From the NCBI RefSeq assembly GCF_008929045.1, contig NZ_VFAH01000006.1:186001-250000 (forward strand): DNA of 64,000 nt, given 5' to 3'. Every line of letters begins with the position of its first letter. Position 1 is the stretch's first letter. The stretch comes from Noviherbaspirillum aerium. Lineage in GTDB: Bacteria; Pseudomonadota; Gammaproteobacteria; Burkholderiales; Burkholderiaceae_D. A program made the position numbers and the translations under genes. Below the pieces are notes generated by a model. That model searched no databases. It saw only the letters and a program-made list of their open reading frames with translations, and was not told where the DNA came from. Of the stretch, positions 18,725 to 26,404 are shown one piece after another.

Positions 18725-19849
18725 ATGATGGAATACCACCAGTCCTCGCAGATTCCGACCCTTTCGTACATCGAAAATGAAGACCACCCGGTGATGGGAA
18801 CCCTGGTCGAGCAGATCCTGCATTTGCTGAATTCGAAACTGGTGTTTTCCGACATTATCATCCACCAGAACAGCCCGCTGATGCTGCGCCAGCCAAAGGG
18901 TCTGGTGGCAGTCACCGATTCGCCCATCACCAAGGAAGAGCTGGAAGAGTTCTTTGACGTCATCCAGCCGAACTGGGCCGAACGCATCAACGAGCGCGCC
19001 TTCGACCGCTCGATAGACCTGCATACTGCACGCATCCGCGCCAACTGCTTCAGTTTCCAGGGCAGGAAGCGCCTGGGGTGCGTGATCCGCCGCTTCCCGA
19101 AGGAGCCGCTGGCGCTGGCCGAACTCGGCCTTCATGCCGACGAGCAGGAATTCGCACGACTGACCAGCGGCTTGGTCCTGATCATCGGCGATACCTGTCA
19201 GGGCAAGTCGACGACGATTGCTTCCCTCCTCGACGAGATTAACCGCCAGCGATCCGGCCACATCATCACGATCGAGGATCCGGTCGAGATCCTGATCCCG
19301 CAGCGCAAGTGCATTATCACCCAGCGCGAGGTGGGCGAGGACGCCGACGTCGGCAGCTACTACCTTGGCGCGCTGGACGCGCTGCGCGAACGACCCGACG
19401 TGATCGTGATCGGCGAGATCCGTGATGCCCAGACTGCCCAGGAGGCGCTTGCCTTGGCCGAATCCGGCCCGCTGGTTCTGGCCACCCTGCACGCGCGCTC
19501 GACTGAGCTTGGCTTGCAGAAGATGCTGCGCCTGCTGGGCAATTCCGACGCCCAAAGCCAAGCGCTGGCGCACGCGCTGCGTGGCATTCTCTGCCAGGCG
19601 CTGCTGCCATCCAAGCAGGGCAACCGCTACCATCTGGCCACCGAGTGCCTGACCATCAGCGCGGCCGTTGCATCGATGATCGAAGAGGGTGACCTGGGCG
19701 CCATCCGCGCCCACATGAACGCCGGCCGGGATCCCGGCTGCCACACGATGAACAACGTGCTGGAAAGTCTATTGGCGTCGCATAAGGTGGACCTTGACGA
19801 TGCCCGGGCGGCGACGACGGATCGGATAGGGTTTGCGGAAATGGTGTGA
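18725..19849 (+). CDS. PilT/PilU-like type II/IV secretion ATPase
   Basis: A GspE/PilT-superfamily ATPase of about 374 aa (ATG 18725; a GTG at 18698 is an alternative). It has the N-terminal PAS-like half ([14 protein letters not shown]), Walker [10 protein letters not shown] near residue 165, Asp box ITIEDPVEI, Walker [14 protein letters not shown] and a His-box ATLHARS. The usual GxTGSGKS is changed to GDTCQGKS, retaining Lys and Ser. No other type IV pilus genes lie nearby, so it is an orphan retraction-ATPase homologue. Its end is 7 nt from an integron-like region. Confidence 0.87.
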   Translation: MMEYHQSSQIPTLSYIENEDHPVMGTLVEQILHLLNSKLVFSDIIIHQNSPLMLRQPKGLVAVTDSPITKEELEEFFDVIQPNWAERINERAFDRSIDLHTARIRANCFSFQGRKRLGCVIRRFPKEPLALAELGLHADEQEFARLTSGLVLIIGDTCQGKSTTIASLLDEINRQRSGHIITIEDPVEILIPQRKCIITQREVGEDADVGSYYLGALDALRERPDVIVIGEIRDAQTAQEALALAESGPLVLATLHARSTELGLQKMLRLLGNSDAQSQALAHALRGILCQALLPSKQGNRYHLATECLTISAAVASMIEEGDLGAIRAHMNAGRDPGCHTMNNVLESLLASHKVDLDDARAATTDRIGFAEMV

Positions 19850-19974
19850 GTTGTCTGTTAAAACTCGGCGACTGTTATCTGCAAGCCCGATCAGGGACGT
19901 GTGTCGGAAAAGCGTCAACAAGCAGACCTTCGTCAGAATTCCACTGCGGCTAAGAACCGGCCAAAAGGAGTCAT

Positions 19975-20566
19975 ACAGCGATTCCGCATACGCCAACTGC
20001 TCGCGTAGTGGCAGGACCAAGGACAGCGTAAGCATGGTCAGCCGGTCCTTGCCCCGCTTTCCTTGGCGGATGGTGATGTCCCTGCGCCGGAAGTCGACGT
20101 CCTTGATCCGCAATTGCGCGCATTCCATCAGACGCATGCCTGTCCCGTAGAGCAGTTGGGCAATCAGCAAATAGGTGCCCGACATCTGGGCAAAGATCAG
20201 ATCAATCTCCTGTCGCGATAGAACAGTCGGCTGCCGTGCCGGCTTTGCTGCCGTGGACAGAGCTTGTCGATCCAGGGCAGCTCATCTGGAGGCCTTGCTT
20301 GTACAAGAACAGCAGAGCGCACAAGGCTTGATGATGAGTTGATAAGAAAATGCCCCTTTCGTTGGAGAGGTACGACAGAAAGGCATGAATTTCCGGCGCT
20401 CCCATGTCTGCGGGATGGCGCAGGAGATGAAAGCGGATATACCATCTTGTCAATACACAAAGACTGACGGTGGCGAGGCTGCAGTGCCTGTGTTTCAGGC
20501 AACGCCGTAGCTGGTCGAGCAACTTGGCTGGTTGCCCAGAAACAGGATGTCGGGTGCCGTTTTCAT
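19975..20566 (-). pseudogene. intI: integron integrase (IntI-type tyrosine recombinase), frameshifted and truncated
   Basis: Read on the minus strand from ATG 20566, pieces in different frames spell an integron integrase: LLDQLRRCLKHRHCSLATVS, then RWYIRFHLLRHPADMGAPEI, HAFLSYLSNERG, LSTHHQALCALLFLYKQ, LPWIDKL, then LSRQEIDLIFAQMSGTYLLI, AQLLYGTGMRLMECAQLRIK and DVDFRRRDITIRQGKRGKDR. At least two frameshifts are needed, near 20520 and near 20260. Catalytic Arg I (GTGMRLMEC) survives, but the HxxR box and the catalytic Tyr are gone; homology stops near 19975 and unrelated sequence follows to 19856. It cannot be active. It is divergent from the cassette genes downstream, exactly as in an integron. 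Confidence 0.75.
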
Positions 20567-20712
20567 GATTAATTAGGATTTTGTTAATGTACAGTATGCT
20601 GCTGCCGGCTAGGCGGCACGCGCCTTGCGGAGGACTAAGCGAAATGGTTTATCAGGCACTATCCCGTTTTATCAGGCAGACCCTGCGGTATAAACCTAGT
20701 TAGGATTACTTG

Positions 20713-21213
20713 ATGCGCCATCTTGCTTTTATCTCACTCTTTTTGCTCACCACGCTGCCGGCCCAGGCTCAGTCCGTGATTGAGAAGGCAAAGAAGGACG
20801 AACTTCTCTTCATGCAGGACGAGGAACCAGAAATGCGTAAAGCCTTTCTCAAAGCTAGTCGTTCGCTGGACGACTTCCTGTTGCGTGCAAAGACACCTGC
20901 ACGAGGAACTTCCTACTACGCCTTAAAAGTAGAAATTCGAGAAGGAAAAAACACTGAATATTTCTGGATTGGCCCCTTTGAACAAAGAGGCGACGAGTTT
21001 TCGGGAACGTTAGACAATGCACCGAGGATAGTTAAAGGCGTTCGGGAAGGACAGATCTATCCGTTTCGGAAATCACAAATTGTTGATTGGACCTACTACA
21101 ACAAATCAGAGCACCGTATGTATGGCAACTTCACGTTGTGCGCGCTGCTTACAAAAGAGCCGCCTGAAGAGGCCAAGAGCGCTCAAAAGAATTTTGGTTT
21201 GAAATGCGAGTGA
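20713..21213 (+). CDS. integron-cassette gene 1: secreted DUF2314 protein
   Basis: A 166-aa protein with a Sec signal peptide (MRHLAFISLFLLTTLPAQAQ) followed by a DUF2314 domain: segments TEYFWIGPFEQRGDEFSGTL, DNAPRIVKGVREGQ and IVDWTYYNKSEHRMYGNFTL are its hallmarks. Function of DUF2314 is unknown. It is the first gene after the integrase pseudogene and its putative attI/promoter region (20567-20709), reads away from it, and is followed by an attC-like palindrome only 2 nt after the stop. Confidence 0.8.
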   Translation: MRHLAFISLFLLTTLPAQAQSVIEKAKKDELLFMQDEEPEMRKAFLKASRSLDDFLLRAKTPARGTSYYALKVEIREGKNTEYFWIGPFEQRGDEFSGTLDNAPRIVKGVREGQIYPFRKSQIVDWTYYNKSEHRMYGNFTLCALLTKEPPEEAKSAQKNFGLKCE

Positions 21214-21214
21214 A

Positions 21215-21270
21215 ACCTAACTCCACATTCGACGCTTACGCAACGCGCCGGTCAACCTAGAACGTTATAT
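21215..21270 (+). repeat. attC-like recombination site 1
   Basis: R'' ACCTAAC at 21215 (fits RYYYAAC) and R' GTTATAT at 21264 enclose imperfect arms (CATTCGACGCTTACGC ... GCGCCGGTCAAC). The inner arm is shared with attC-like site 2. Length is 56 bp, within the range of short attC sites. R' departs from GTTRRRY at one base. Confidence 0.6.
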
Positions 21271-21315
21271 GTAACACCTCCGCTGTCAACATCGTTGTGA
21301 AAGCTTCTGCCTGAC

Positions 21316-21555
21316 ATGATCAACTTCAATTATCTTTTTGCTGCTGCATTCTTCATTTGGGTATGCGTCGGAGTGATCTGGCTATTTCCGCAAAAGATGA
21401 GGCTAATGAAGCGTGGCGGAATGTCGAGCTCTCTTGAGCTGAACAACCTTGCAGATAATGGCGATATCGAAGCCAAGCAATTGAAGCGAAAAACTACTGT
21501 TTTTATCGTTGTAGGACTGCTCGTTTTGGTACCGCTACGATTAATGTCACAGTAG
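21316..21555 (+). CDS. integron-cassette gene 2: small single-pass membrane protein
   Basis: A 79-aa protein with an N-terminal membrane segment (NYLFAAAFFIWVCVGVIWLF), a hydrophilic middle (LELNNLADNGDIEAKQLKRK) and a second hydrophobic stretch near the C-terminus (TVFIVVGLLVLVPLRL). Two membrane segments are therefore possible. No family recognised. It sits between attC-like sites 1 and 2. Confidence 0.65.
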   Translation: MINFNYLFAAAFFIWVCVGVIWLFPQKMRLMKRGGMSSSLELNNLADNGDIEAKQLKRKTTVFIVVGLLVLVPLRLMSQ

Positions 21556-21583
21556 GTTCATGGTGAAGGGGTCTTTGCATGTT

Positions 21584-21638
21584 CTATGACTCGCCATTTG
21601 ACGCTTACGCTTTGCGTAGATCAATTTAGTTGTTATAT
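21584..21638 (+). repeat. attC-like recombination site 2
   Basis: Core TTTGACGCTTACGC ttt GCGTAGATCAA forms an imperfect hairpin with a bulge, flanked by CTATGAC (degenerate R'') and GTTATAT (R' at 21632). Shares GACGCTTACGC and GTTATAT with site 1 in the same spacing, which supports a common attC family. Confidence 0.6.
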
Positions 21639-21647
21639 CCAGTAGCC

Positions 21648-22133
21648 ATGAGAAGAAAAACTTTTGCTGTTTTCACCAATTTCCTTGTCGCGTTAACTCT
21701 TCTAAAGGGACCGTCGTCATTCGCCGCTGACGAAAAATCGAGTACGGATGTTCCGCATTTCGAAATCTACAATAGTTCAATAGCCGCACCCAAGAAAATG
21801 CATGCTGTGGTTCGGAGTCAATCTGAACCAGAATTACTCTGGAAAGACATGCAGAGCGAAGTTAAGGCAGCGCCGGTTATTGATCTTTCAGAACATATGA
21901 TGCTCGGGATTTTCCTTGGGTTCAGACCTGCGAGCGAAAGATCAAATCTGACACTCGTTTCTGTAAAGCGAAAATCCGATCCTGACCGGATCGAGATCAC
22001 ATACAAGATTAAAGAGCGAGATCGCACGGAACCGCCTTCGCCCAGCCTTACCGCATTCATGAGCGACCATGGATTGTGGCTTGTTCCGCGTTCCAAGCTG
22101 CCAGTACACTTCATACACCCGATAGGCAAGTAG
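21648..22133 (+). CDS. integron-cassette gene 3: secreted protein of unknown function
   Basis: A 161-aa protein started at ATG 21648, 9 nt beyond attC site 2. It has a basic start and hydrophobic signal segment (MRRKTFAVFTNFLVALTLLK) with a likely cleavage after SSFAADE. The mature part has no recognised family; it contains alternating strands such as RIEITYKIKERDR and ends HFIHPIGK. Periplasmic location is inferred from the signal only. Codon use is more AT-rich than the flanking chromosome. Confidence 0.65.
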   Translation: MRRKTFAVFTNFLVALTLLKGPSSFAADEKSSTDVPHFEIYNSSIAAPKKMHAVVRSQSEPELLWKDMQSEVKAAPVIDLSEHMMLGIFLGFRPASERSNLTLVSVKRKSDPDRIEITYKIKERDRTEPPSPSLTAFMSDHGLWLVPRSKLPVHFIHPIGK

Positions 22134-22140
22134 CATGGGG

Positions 22141-22201
22141 GTACATACGCTGTCATCAATACTGACGCGACTGCATGCGCCGGTTATTGTGGACGTTATC
22201 G
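22141..22201 (+). repeat. attC-like recombination site 3
   Basis: Arms AATACTGACGC (22158-22168) and GCGCCGGTTATT (22177-22188) pair imperfectly around an 8-nt loop, followed by GTTATCG (22195-22201) as R'. R'' is poorly conserved. The next coding region starts on the last base of R'. Confidence 0.5.
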
Positions 22202-22809
22202 TGCAAAAGAAAAATACACATAAATTTATTGCGGGCGCATTACTCTTCGCCGTCATATTAACAGCCGGATGTTCAGACGAATATTCAACAAAAGATTTTC
22301 AGGTTGGACCAAATGGGGAACCGCCCAAAGCTTTGAAAATAGTTTATGCAAAGGAATTTACGGCTGAAAGAAAAAATTATGTCAGAGCGTTAGGAGAAGT
22401 TCACGCTTTTCTAATCGAAAACAATTTCATTCCCGTCGTGTACAAGCCCTGCTTTCACGATGTCCTGGATATACGGGTAACTGCCGACATCCAAAAACAT
22501 AAAAAGGCATTCCCCTGCGTTGCTGTCCAAGCAGAGAACGGGGCTGAATATACCCAAATCTATCTTCGAGTCTCGATTATTGACGTAAAGTTCAACCAGC
22601 TAGACGGCAATAACAGAGTTATCTACGCCGTTGAGATCTTTGGCAAGGAAAAGTTAAGTAGGGTTTTTGAGGAAAACGTTGAACCATGCTTATTCAAGCT
22701 TTATTCAGGTAGAACACCCCGGTCATCGCCACCGCCGAATAACTCGTTGCCGAACCAGGACGAGCAACAGAAAATTCCCGCTTCGCGGCCAATGAGGCTT
22801 GCTTGTTAG
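22201..22809 (+). CDS. integron-cassette gene 4: lipoprotein of unknown function
   Basis: A 202-aa protein started at GTG 22201. The N-terminus is a lipoprotein signal (KKNTHKFIAGALLFAVILTAGC) with lipobox LTAGC, so it is likely anchored to a membrane. The mature part has no recognised family. The last 25 or so codons are proline/serine-rich and run into an attC-like site, as often seen for cassette genes whose C-terminus lies in attC. Confidence 0.65.
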   Translation: MQKKNTHKFIAGALLFAVILTAGCSDEYSTKDFQVGPNGEPPKALKIVYAKEFTAERKNYVRALGEVHAFLIENNFIPVVYKPCFHDVLDIRVTADIQKHKKAFPCVAVQAENGAEYTQIYLRVSIIDVKFNQLDGNNRVIYAVEIFGKEKLSRVFEENVEPCLFKLYSGRTPRSSPPPNNSLPNQDEQQKIPASRPMRLAC

Positions 22810-22822
22810 CGGAGCGTTAGAT
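22749..22822 (+). repeat. attC-like recombination site 4
   Basis: R' GTTAGAT at 22816-22822 is a perfect GTTRRRY in the common context GCGTTAGAT. A central hairpin CCCGCTTCGCGGC lies near 22785, and GCCGAAC at 22749 is a candidate R''. Pairing of the outer arms is weak, so the left limit is uncertain. Confidence 0.5.
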
Positions 22823-22828
22823 ATCAAA

Positions 22829-22960
22829 ATGCTGAAGCATACAGGTCATCGGCGACTCTTCGTTCTTGGATGCGTCAATCTGGCTATCGCAGTCGCCATC
22901 ATGTTTCTTTTGCCTGACCATTTTGGTCTTTGCGGTTTTCTTGCTCAGGAAATCGTCTAG
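22829..22960 (+). CDS. integron-cassette small membrane ORF (43 aa)
   Basis: A 43-codon frame starting 7 nt after attC-like site 4: MLKHTGHRRLFVLGCVNLAI then AVAIMFLLPDHFGL. It has one convincing membrane helix. A different frame of the same DNA (22866-23093, 75 aa: TM segment CFFCLTILVFAVFLLRK then KGGKTSYYAESAEEQWQKGA) also looks protein-like, so either the two parts are one gene broken by a frameshift or only one is real. No family recognised. Confidence 0.35.
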   Translation: MLKHTGHRRLFVLGCVNLAIAVAIMFLLPDHFGLCGFLAQEIV

Positions 22961-23372
22961 TAGCAAAGGAGGTAAAACCTCGTACTATGCCGAGTCCGCT
23001 GAAGAGCAATGGCAAAAAGGAGCACGCATCGCACCGCAGCGACTGCGCGGGCGTGCTTCAAGATCGGACCAGCAGAAGGGCAAGGAGAAGTAAGATGAAG
23101 AAAATGATTCTAACTTGCCGCTGGAAACGGCCGTTTCACACCCGTTTTTTGAATTACTTTGCAATTCGAGGCAGCTCAATATAAAAATGCCTTGCCCAAC
23201 TGGAAGTTTTTTATTCCTGTCACACCTCAGCAGACTTCCCCCTGCTTGAAGCCTTTGCCTTGACCCGTACCAAAGTCAATACGCGGCCCATCTCCAACCA
23301 CGTATTCCTCAGAGCGGGTAAGGGTCATGCAGCTCTATTTTCGATCATGGGGCGTATTGGGTCGCCCTTCTC

Positions 23373-23585
23373 TCAGGAATACCCCGCCTTCTTCCTTGCT
23401 TCCATGTTCTTCTTCTCCACTCGACTACGCAGCGTGACCCTTTGGTAGACCATGGGTCCTATGAGGACAGCGGCGGTCATCCACGGCAACAAATCCTCAA
23501 TTTGCTGACGTTGCGCGGCGCTCAGTTCCATGACCATGCACTCCGCGTTGGACAGGTGACTACAGTCACGTCTCCAGATCGGCAA
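23373..23585 (-). CDS. doubtful small ORF in the distal cassette region
   Basis: A 70-codon minus-strand frame (its later part reads MVMELSAAQRQQIEDLLPWM then TAAVLIGPMVYQRVTLRSRV) with a possible hydrophobic segment. It ends at an attC-like palindrome on its 5' side. No family recognised and orientation is opposite to the other cassettes. The rest of 22961-23580 shows nothing else that I can support. Confidence 0.25.
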   Translation of the reverse strand: MPIWRRDCSHLSNAECMVMELSAAQRQQIEDLLPWMTAAVLIGPMVYQRVTLRSRVEKKNMEARKKAGYS

Positions 23586-23623
23586 TCAACAATTAGGGCG
23601 GCAGGCCCTATAGCGTTATTGCC
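23581..23623. repeat. attC-like palindrome 5
   Basis: Imperfect palindrome with outer arms GGCAATCAAC and GTTATTGCC and inner arms TAGGGC and GCCCTA around a short loop. The two-tier structure with GTTATTG as R' resembles a minimal attC site and could mark the distal end of the cassette array. Confidence 0.45.
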
Positions 23624-23643
23624 TTGACCGGCTTAGTCAAGGC
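23621..23643. repeat. hairpin GCCTTGAC-7-GTCAAGGC
   Basis: A perfect 8-bp stem with a 7-nt loop directly abuts attC-like palindrome 5. There is no T-run, so it is not a simple terminator. Confidence 0.5.
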
Positions 23644-23649
23644 CGGGGC

Positions 23650-23732
23650 GGATTGCCTCCGGGACCAGACGTTGCGACGCGACATGGCGAGGCCATGGGA
23701 AGGAGACGCAACGCCATCCCGGAGGCAATGCG
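23650..23732. repeat. long nested stem-loop (about 83 bp)
   Basis: ATTGCCTCCGGGA (23652-23664) pairs with TCCCGGAGGCAAT (23717-23729), 13 bp perfect. Inside, GTTGCG pairs with CGCAAC, and near the tip ATGGC pairs with GCCAT. The nesting suggests a structured RNA, a repeat element (REP/BIME type) or an IS-like end rather than a terminator. Confidence 0.5.
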
Positions 23733-23759
23733 GCCGGAATCAGCAGGGTCGGTCAGAGT

Positions 23760-24188
23760 CTAGTGCAATGGCGCGCCTTGCTGCGGCTCCGAGATGCCGG
23801 ACAAAGCATCGGACGCGGGATGGTCCGCGCCGGCGTTTGCGATGTCGCCAAGGCTCAGAATGCCTACTAGGCGCTTGTCGCTGTTAAGCACGGCCATGCG
23901 GCGTACCTGCAGGTCGCCCATCCGGCTTGCCACGTCGTCGATGTCGTCATCTTCGAAACAGTATTCGATCGAATCGGTCATCACATCGCGGATGCTTGCA
24001 TCCGTCTTGCCCTGTGCCAGTGCGCGCACAACGATATCGCGATCCGTCACCATTCCCACCAGTCGATCGTTCTCGCCAACCGGCAACGCGCCGCAATCAC
24101 CTTCCGCCATCATTTTGGCTGCGTCCATGATGCTTTGGTCGGGGGCGGCGAGCTGTACATCGGGCGTCATTACTTCTGAGACACGCAT
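23760..24188 (-). CDS. tandem CBS-domain protein
   Basis: A 142-aa protein of two CBS domains (MRVSEVMTPDVQLAAPDQSI and VGMVTDRDIVVRALAQGK, then SIRDVMTDSIEYCFEDDDID and VGILSLGDIAN). ATG 24188 has GGAGGATATC directly upstream; upstream in-frame codons lack coding character. CBS pairs bind adenosine nucleotides and usually act as energy sensors; stand-alone proteins of this size have unknown partners. The stretch 24189-24585 has no gene that I can support. Confidence 0.88.
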   Translation of the reverse strand: MRVSEVMTPDVQLAAPDQSIMDAAKMMAEGDCGALPVGENDRLVGMVTDRDIVVRALAQGKTDASIRDVMTDSIEYCFEDDDIDDVASRMGDLQVRRMAVLNSDKRLVGILSLGDIANAGADHPASDALSGISEPQQGAPLH

Positions 24189-24585
24189 GATATCCTCCAA
24201 GCAAGTTAAGAAAATCCTCCCTGCTGTACACGGCGTTGTAACGGTTGTGCGCCGATCTTCACCATAGTCGATTATTGAGAAGGAGAGCCATTTATCTGCT
24301 TGATGATGGACGAGAGTCAGAAGAGCAAGGCAGCGGGAAACTGCGTCCTTGTATGGATCATTTGGCAAAGGGTGTGACCAATGGACGCAATGGATGTTTG
24401 CGTCAGGCAGCACGCCAGAAGACGTGCTTTTATGCCGCATTATCCTCCATCGAATTTCCCGGCCACATCATTAGACGGGTAAGAAAGTCGAAATTCCGTA
24501 CCGATCTTCCAATGCATTGGCGGGCTATTTCAAAGCAGCCGCTCGCCACCGACATGGGGTAGCCAATCAGGAATTAAATGAGCAG

Positions 24586-24803
24586 TCAAGGCGTGCACGT
24601 CGTCAAGGGTTCAACCGGAGCCGTAATCGTCAGTTCAACGTAGTCAAAGGTCCAGGTAATACGAAACTGCAGGAAGCTACAGCAGCATTGCTCCCGCCGA
24701 ACCAACGTTTCAACTTTTTCGGCAACTTCAGTTTTATAGGTCAGATGTGCACTTTGACCTTCATCCGATAAGCCACCAAACCCTTTGATGTAAGTTCACT
24801 CAT
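24586..24803 (-). pseudogene. remnant of a small Cys-rich protein linked to mer-like operons
   Basis: On the minus strand the frame reads HLTYKTEVAEKVETLVRREQ then CCCSFLQFRITWTFDYVELT and ITAPVEP, matching the C-terminal half of small proteins with a CCxFLxF motif often found with MerR-type operons. The start (ATG 24803, MSELTSKGL) is in another frame and about half of the N-terminal part is missing. Non-functional. Confidence 0.5.
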
Positions 24804-24860
24804 CCATTGCGCAGCGCCCTTAACTCAACAGCTGACAAAGTAGATGCCACGGGTGCAGCT

Positions 24861-25196
24861 TTACTGACATTCATTGCTAAGCCTTTCGGGTAGAGGCCGA
24901 AGTCTCAGAACCGCTGCCACATTCGCAGCTCCCATCGACCGGCAGGATCGCGAACGTTTTATGGCCGTGCGGCGGCGTAGCAGAAGGAAGCCACCGAGCG
25001 CTACGGCGGATACAACTGCAATCTCCATATACCAGCCAGTTGTCGCCATTCCAAGGCTGGACAGCCCAAGCCATGCTAATAACGGGGCTAGCAAGGGAGC
25101 ACAGCATGCCGCGCAGGCGGCCAAGGCAACGCCCACCGCTCCTGCAGTTCCTACTTTCGCAACCGTCGATTCACGCCTTAATTGCATTTCTTTCAT
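24861..25196 (-). CDS. mer-like small membrane protein with Cys pair, probably frameshifted at the C-terminus
   Basis: A 111-codon frame started at ATG 25196 behind AGAGGAGAAATC. Two membrane helices are visible: VGVALAACAACCAPLLAPLL, with a vicinal CC as in metal transporters, and MEIAVVSAVALGGFLLLRRR. The tail in this frame (KRSRSCRSMGAANVAAVLRL) looks out of frame, whereas the next frame reads HGHKTFAILPVDGSCECGSG, a plausible Cys-rich end. So a one-base shift near 24970 is likely. Divergent from the MerR gene across a palindromic operator; presumably its target. Confidence 0.6.
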   Translation of the reverse strand: MKEMQLRRESTVAKVGTAGAVGVALAACAACCAPLLAPLLAWLGLSSLGMATTGWYMEIAVVSAVALGGFLLLRRRTAIKRSRSCRSMGAANVAAVLRLRPLPERLSNECQ

Positions 25197-25248
25197 GATT
25201 TCTCCTCTTAGTGGTACACAAGTAGTTTTGCTTGCATCGAAGGTACAA

Positions 25249-25265
25249 CCTCAAGTAACTTGAGG
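25249..25265. promoter_or_regulatory. MerR-family operator, perfect 17-bp palindrome
   Basis: CCTCAAGTAACTTGAGG is a perfect dyad around a central A, placed between the divergent membrane-protein gene and merR-type gene. MerR-family regulators bind such dyads in promoters with a stretched 19-20 bp spacer. Confidence 0.8.
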
Positions 25266-25292
25266 AGCAAGGAGTTTTCGGAGGAAAGCACG

Positions 25293-25817
25293 ATGTCGCA
25301 ACTAAACCTGACGATCGGTGCACTGGCTGCGCATACCCATACCAATGTACCAACCATCCGTTACTATGAAGAAATAGGCCTGTTACCTCAGGCTCAGCGT
25401 GCTCCAAACGGTCGGCGTTACTACCGTGATGCCGACTTGAAGCGGCTGACCTTCATCAAGCGCTGCCGCGACTTTGGCTTTCCCATTGAGCAGGTAAGGG
25501 AACTGGTTAAGCTGTTCGAAGATGGCGACCGCTCGTGCATCGAAGTGAGGGACCTGGCTCAGATGCACCTTGATAAAGTACGCGAGAAGCTTGAGGAAAT
25601 GCGGCAGCTCGAAGCAAGTCTGGTCAACTTCGTGGAAAGCTGCGATGAGGCTTGCTGCAAGGGCCCTACAAGGGAATGCTTTATTATCGAAGGGCTGTCC
25701 GCAGGCGAGGCTGACAAGCCAGCTGTCCAAGGAGGCTGCTGTGGTACGTTGCCAAATCAAAGGAAAAATTCTACATCGGTAGAATCCACCGCGTTCAAAC
25801 AAATCAGGCGCACATAG
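25293..25817 (+). CDS. MerR family metal-type transcriptional regulator
   Basis: A 174-aa regulator with ATG 25293 behind GGAGGAAAGC. The N-terminal winged helix is TIGALAAHTHTNVPTIRYYE and GLLPQAQRAPNGRRYYRDAD; a dimerisation coiled coil follows (QMHLDKVREKLEEMRQLEAS). Metal-ligand candidates are the Cys in DRSCIEV and the cluster SCDEACCKGPTREC, followed by a GGCCG near the end. The Cys pattern fits a soft-metal sensor (Hg, Cd, Pb or similar) without deciding which. The operator lies 27 nt upstream. Confidence 0.88.
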   Translation: MSQLNLTIGALAAHTHTNVPTIRYYEEIGLLPQAQRAPNGRRYYRDADLKRLTFIKRCRDFGFPIEQVRELVKLFEDGDRSCIEVRDLAQMHLDKVREKLEEMRQLEASLVNFVESCDEACCKGPTRECFIIEGLSAGEADKPAVQGGCCGTLPNQRKNSTSVESTAFKQIRRT

Positions 25818-25825
25818 GCATGGAA

Positions 25826-26225
25826 TGGACAGGCGGTATTGCCTGAACCTTTTGATTGTTCTTCGTTACGGCGGTTGCCGGTTTGGCCGGATGCCATCTA
25901 CCTCCTGTTCTGGCTGTCAGGCAAGAGAAGCATTCGGTTGCTGCTGCCAGCGACACTTAGCCTTGCGATCTTTTTGGTTACTGGCTTTACACTCGACCGC
26001 GAGCAGTCGAGTGTATACCGCCTATGGTGCCATTTACATCACGACTGCGCTTGGTTAGTTGTGGCTGGTTCATGGCGTATCTTCGACCTGGGCTGCATAT
26101 ATGTCCTGGCTGTTTCGGCTTGGAAGTATTTGCATTACACATCCGGACTTGCCCTAATGCCATCCCATGAATATGAGAGGGCGATTGATCCTAATAGAGA
26201 CACTAGGTTGGCAGGGGCTCCCTAA
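25826..26225 (+). pseudogene. ynfA: ynfA/UPF0060 membrane protein, frameshifted
   Basis: Pieces in alternating frames match the small four-helix UPF0060 (YnfA) family: LLLPATLSLAIFLVTGFTL, then FWLLALHSTASSRVYTAYGA and IYITTALG, then a tail with FDLGCIYVLA. The family consensus RVYAAYGGVYVxTAL is clear in the second piece. At least two frameshifts make it non-functional. It lies just after merR. Confidence 0.6.
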
Positions 26226-26235
26226 CCTCCAAGGG

Positions 26236-26257
26236 TACTTTGGTACACAGAAGGTAC
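26236..26257 (+). repeat. 22-bp dispersed repeat, copy A
   Basis: TACTTTGGTAC-A-CAGAAGGTAC; the second copy at 27288-27309 differs at one base. It lies in the gap before the membrane-protein gene at 26405. Confidence 0.7.
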
Positions 26258-26404
26258 TTCCATCTCCTCAACTGAGTACCCCACTTTGGATCCATTGTTG
26301 CCTTTAAAGAACATTGGGATTCCTTAGCTCAACCTTGCCTGATATAGTGAAAGCTCACTAGGTCACTAGGTCCTTTGAGACCCACCGGTACCAAAGAGCT
26401 TCAA

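Noticed and set aside
19856..19974. A transposon end replacing the integrase C-terminus
   Set aside because: Homology to the integrase stops here, but I found no inverted repeat partner or target duplication, so no element is claimed.
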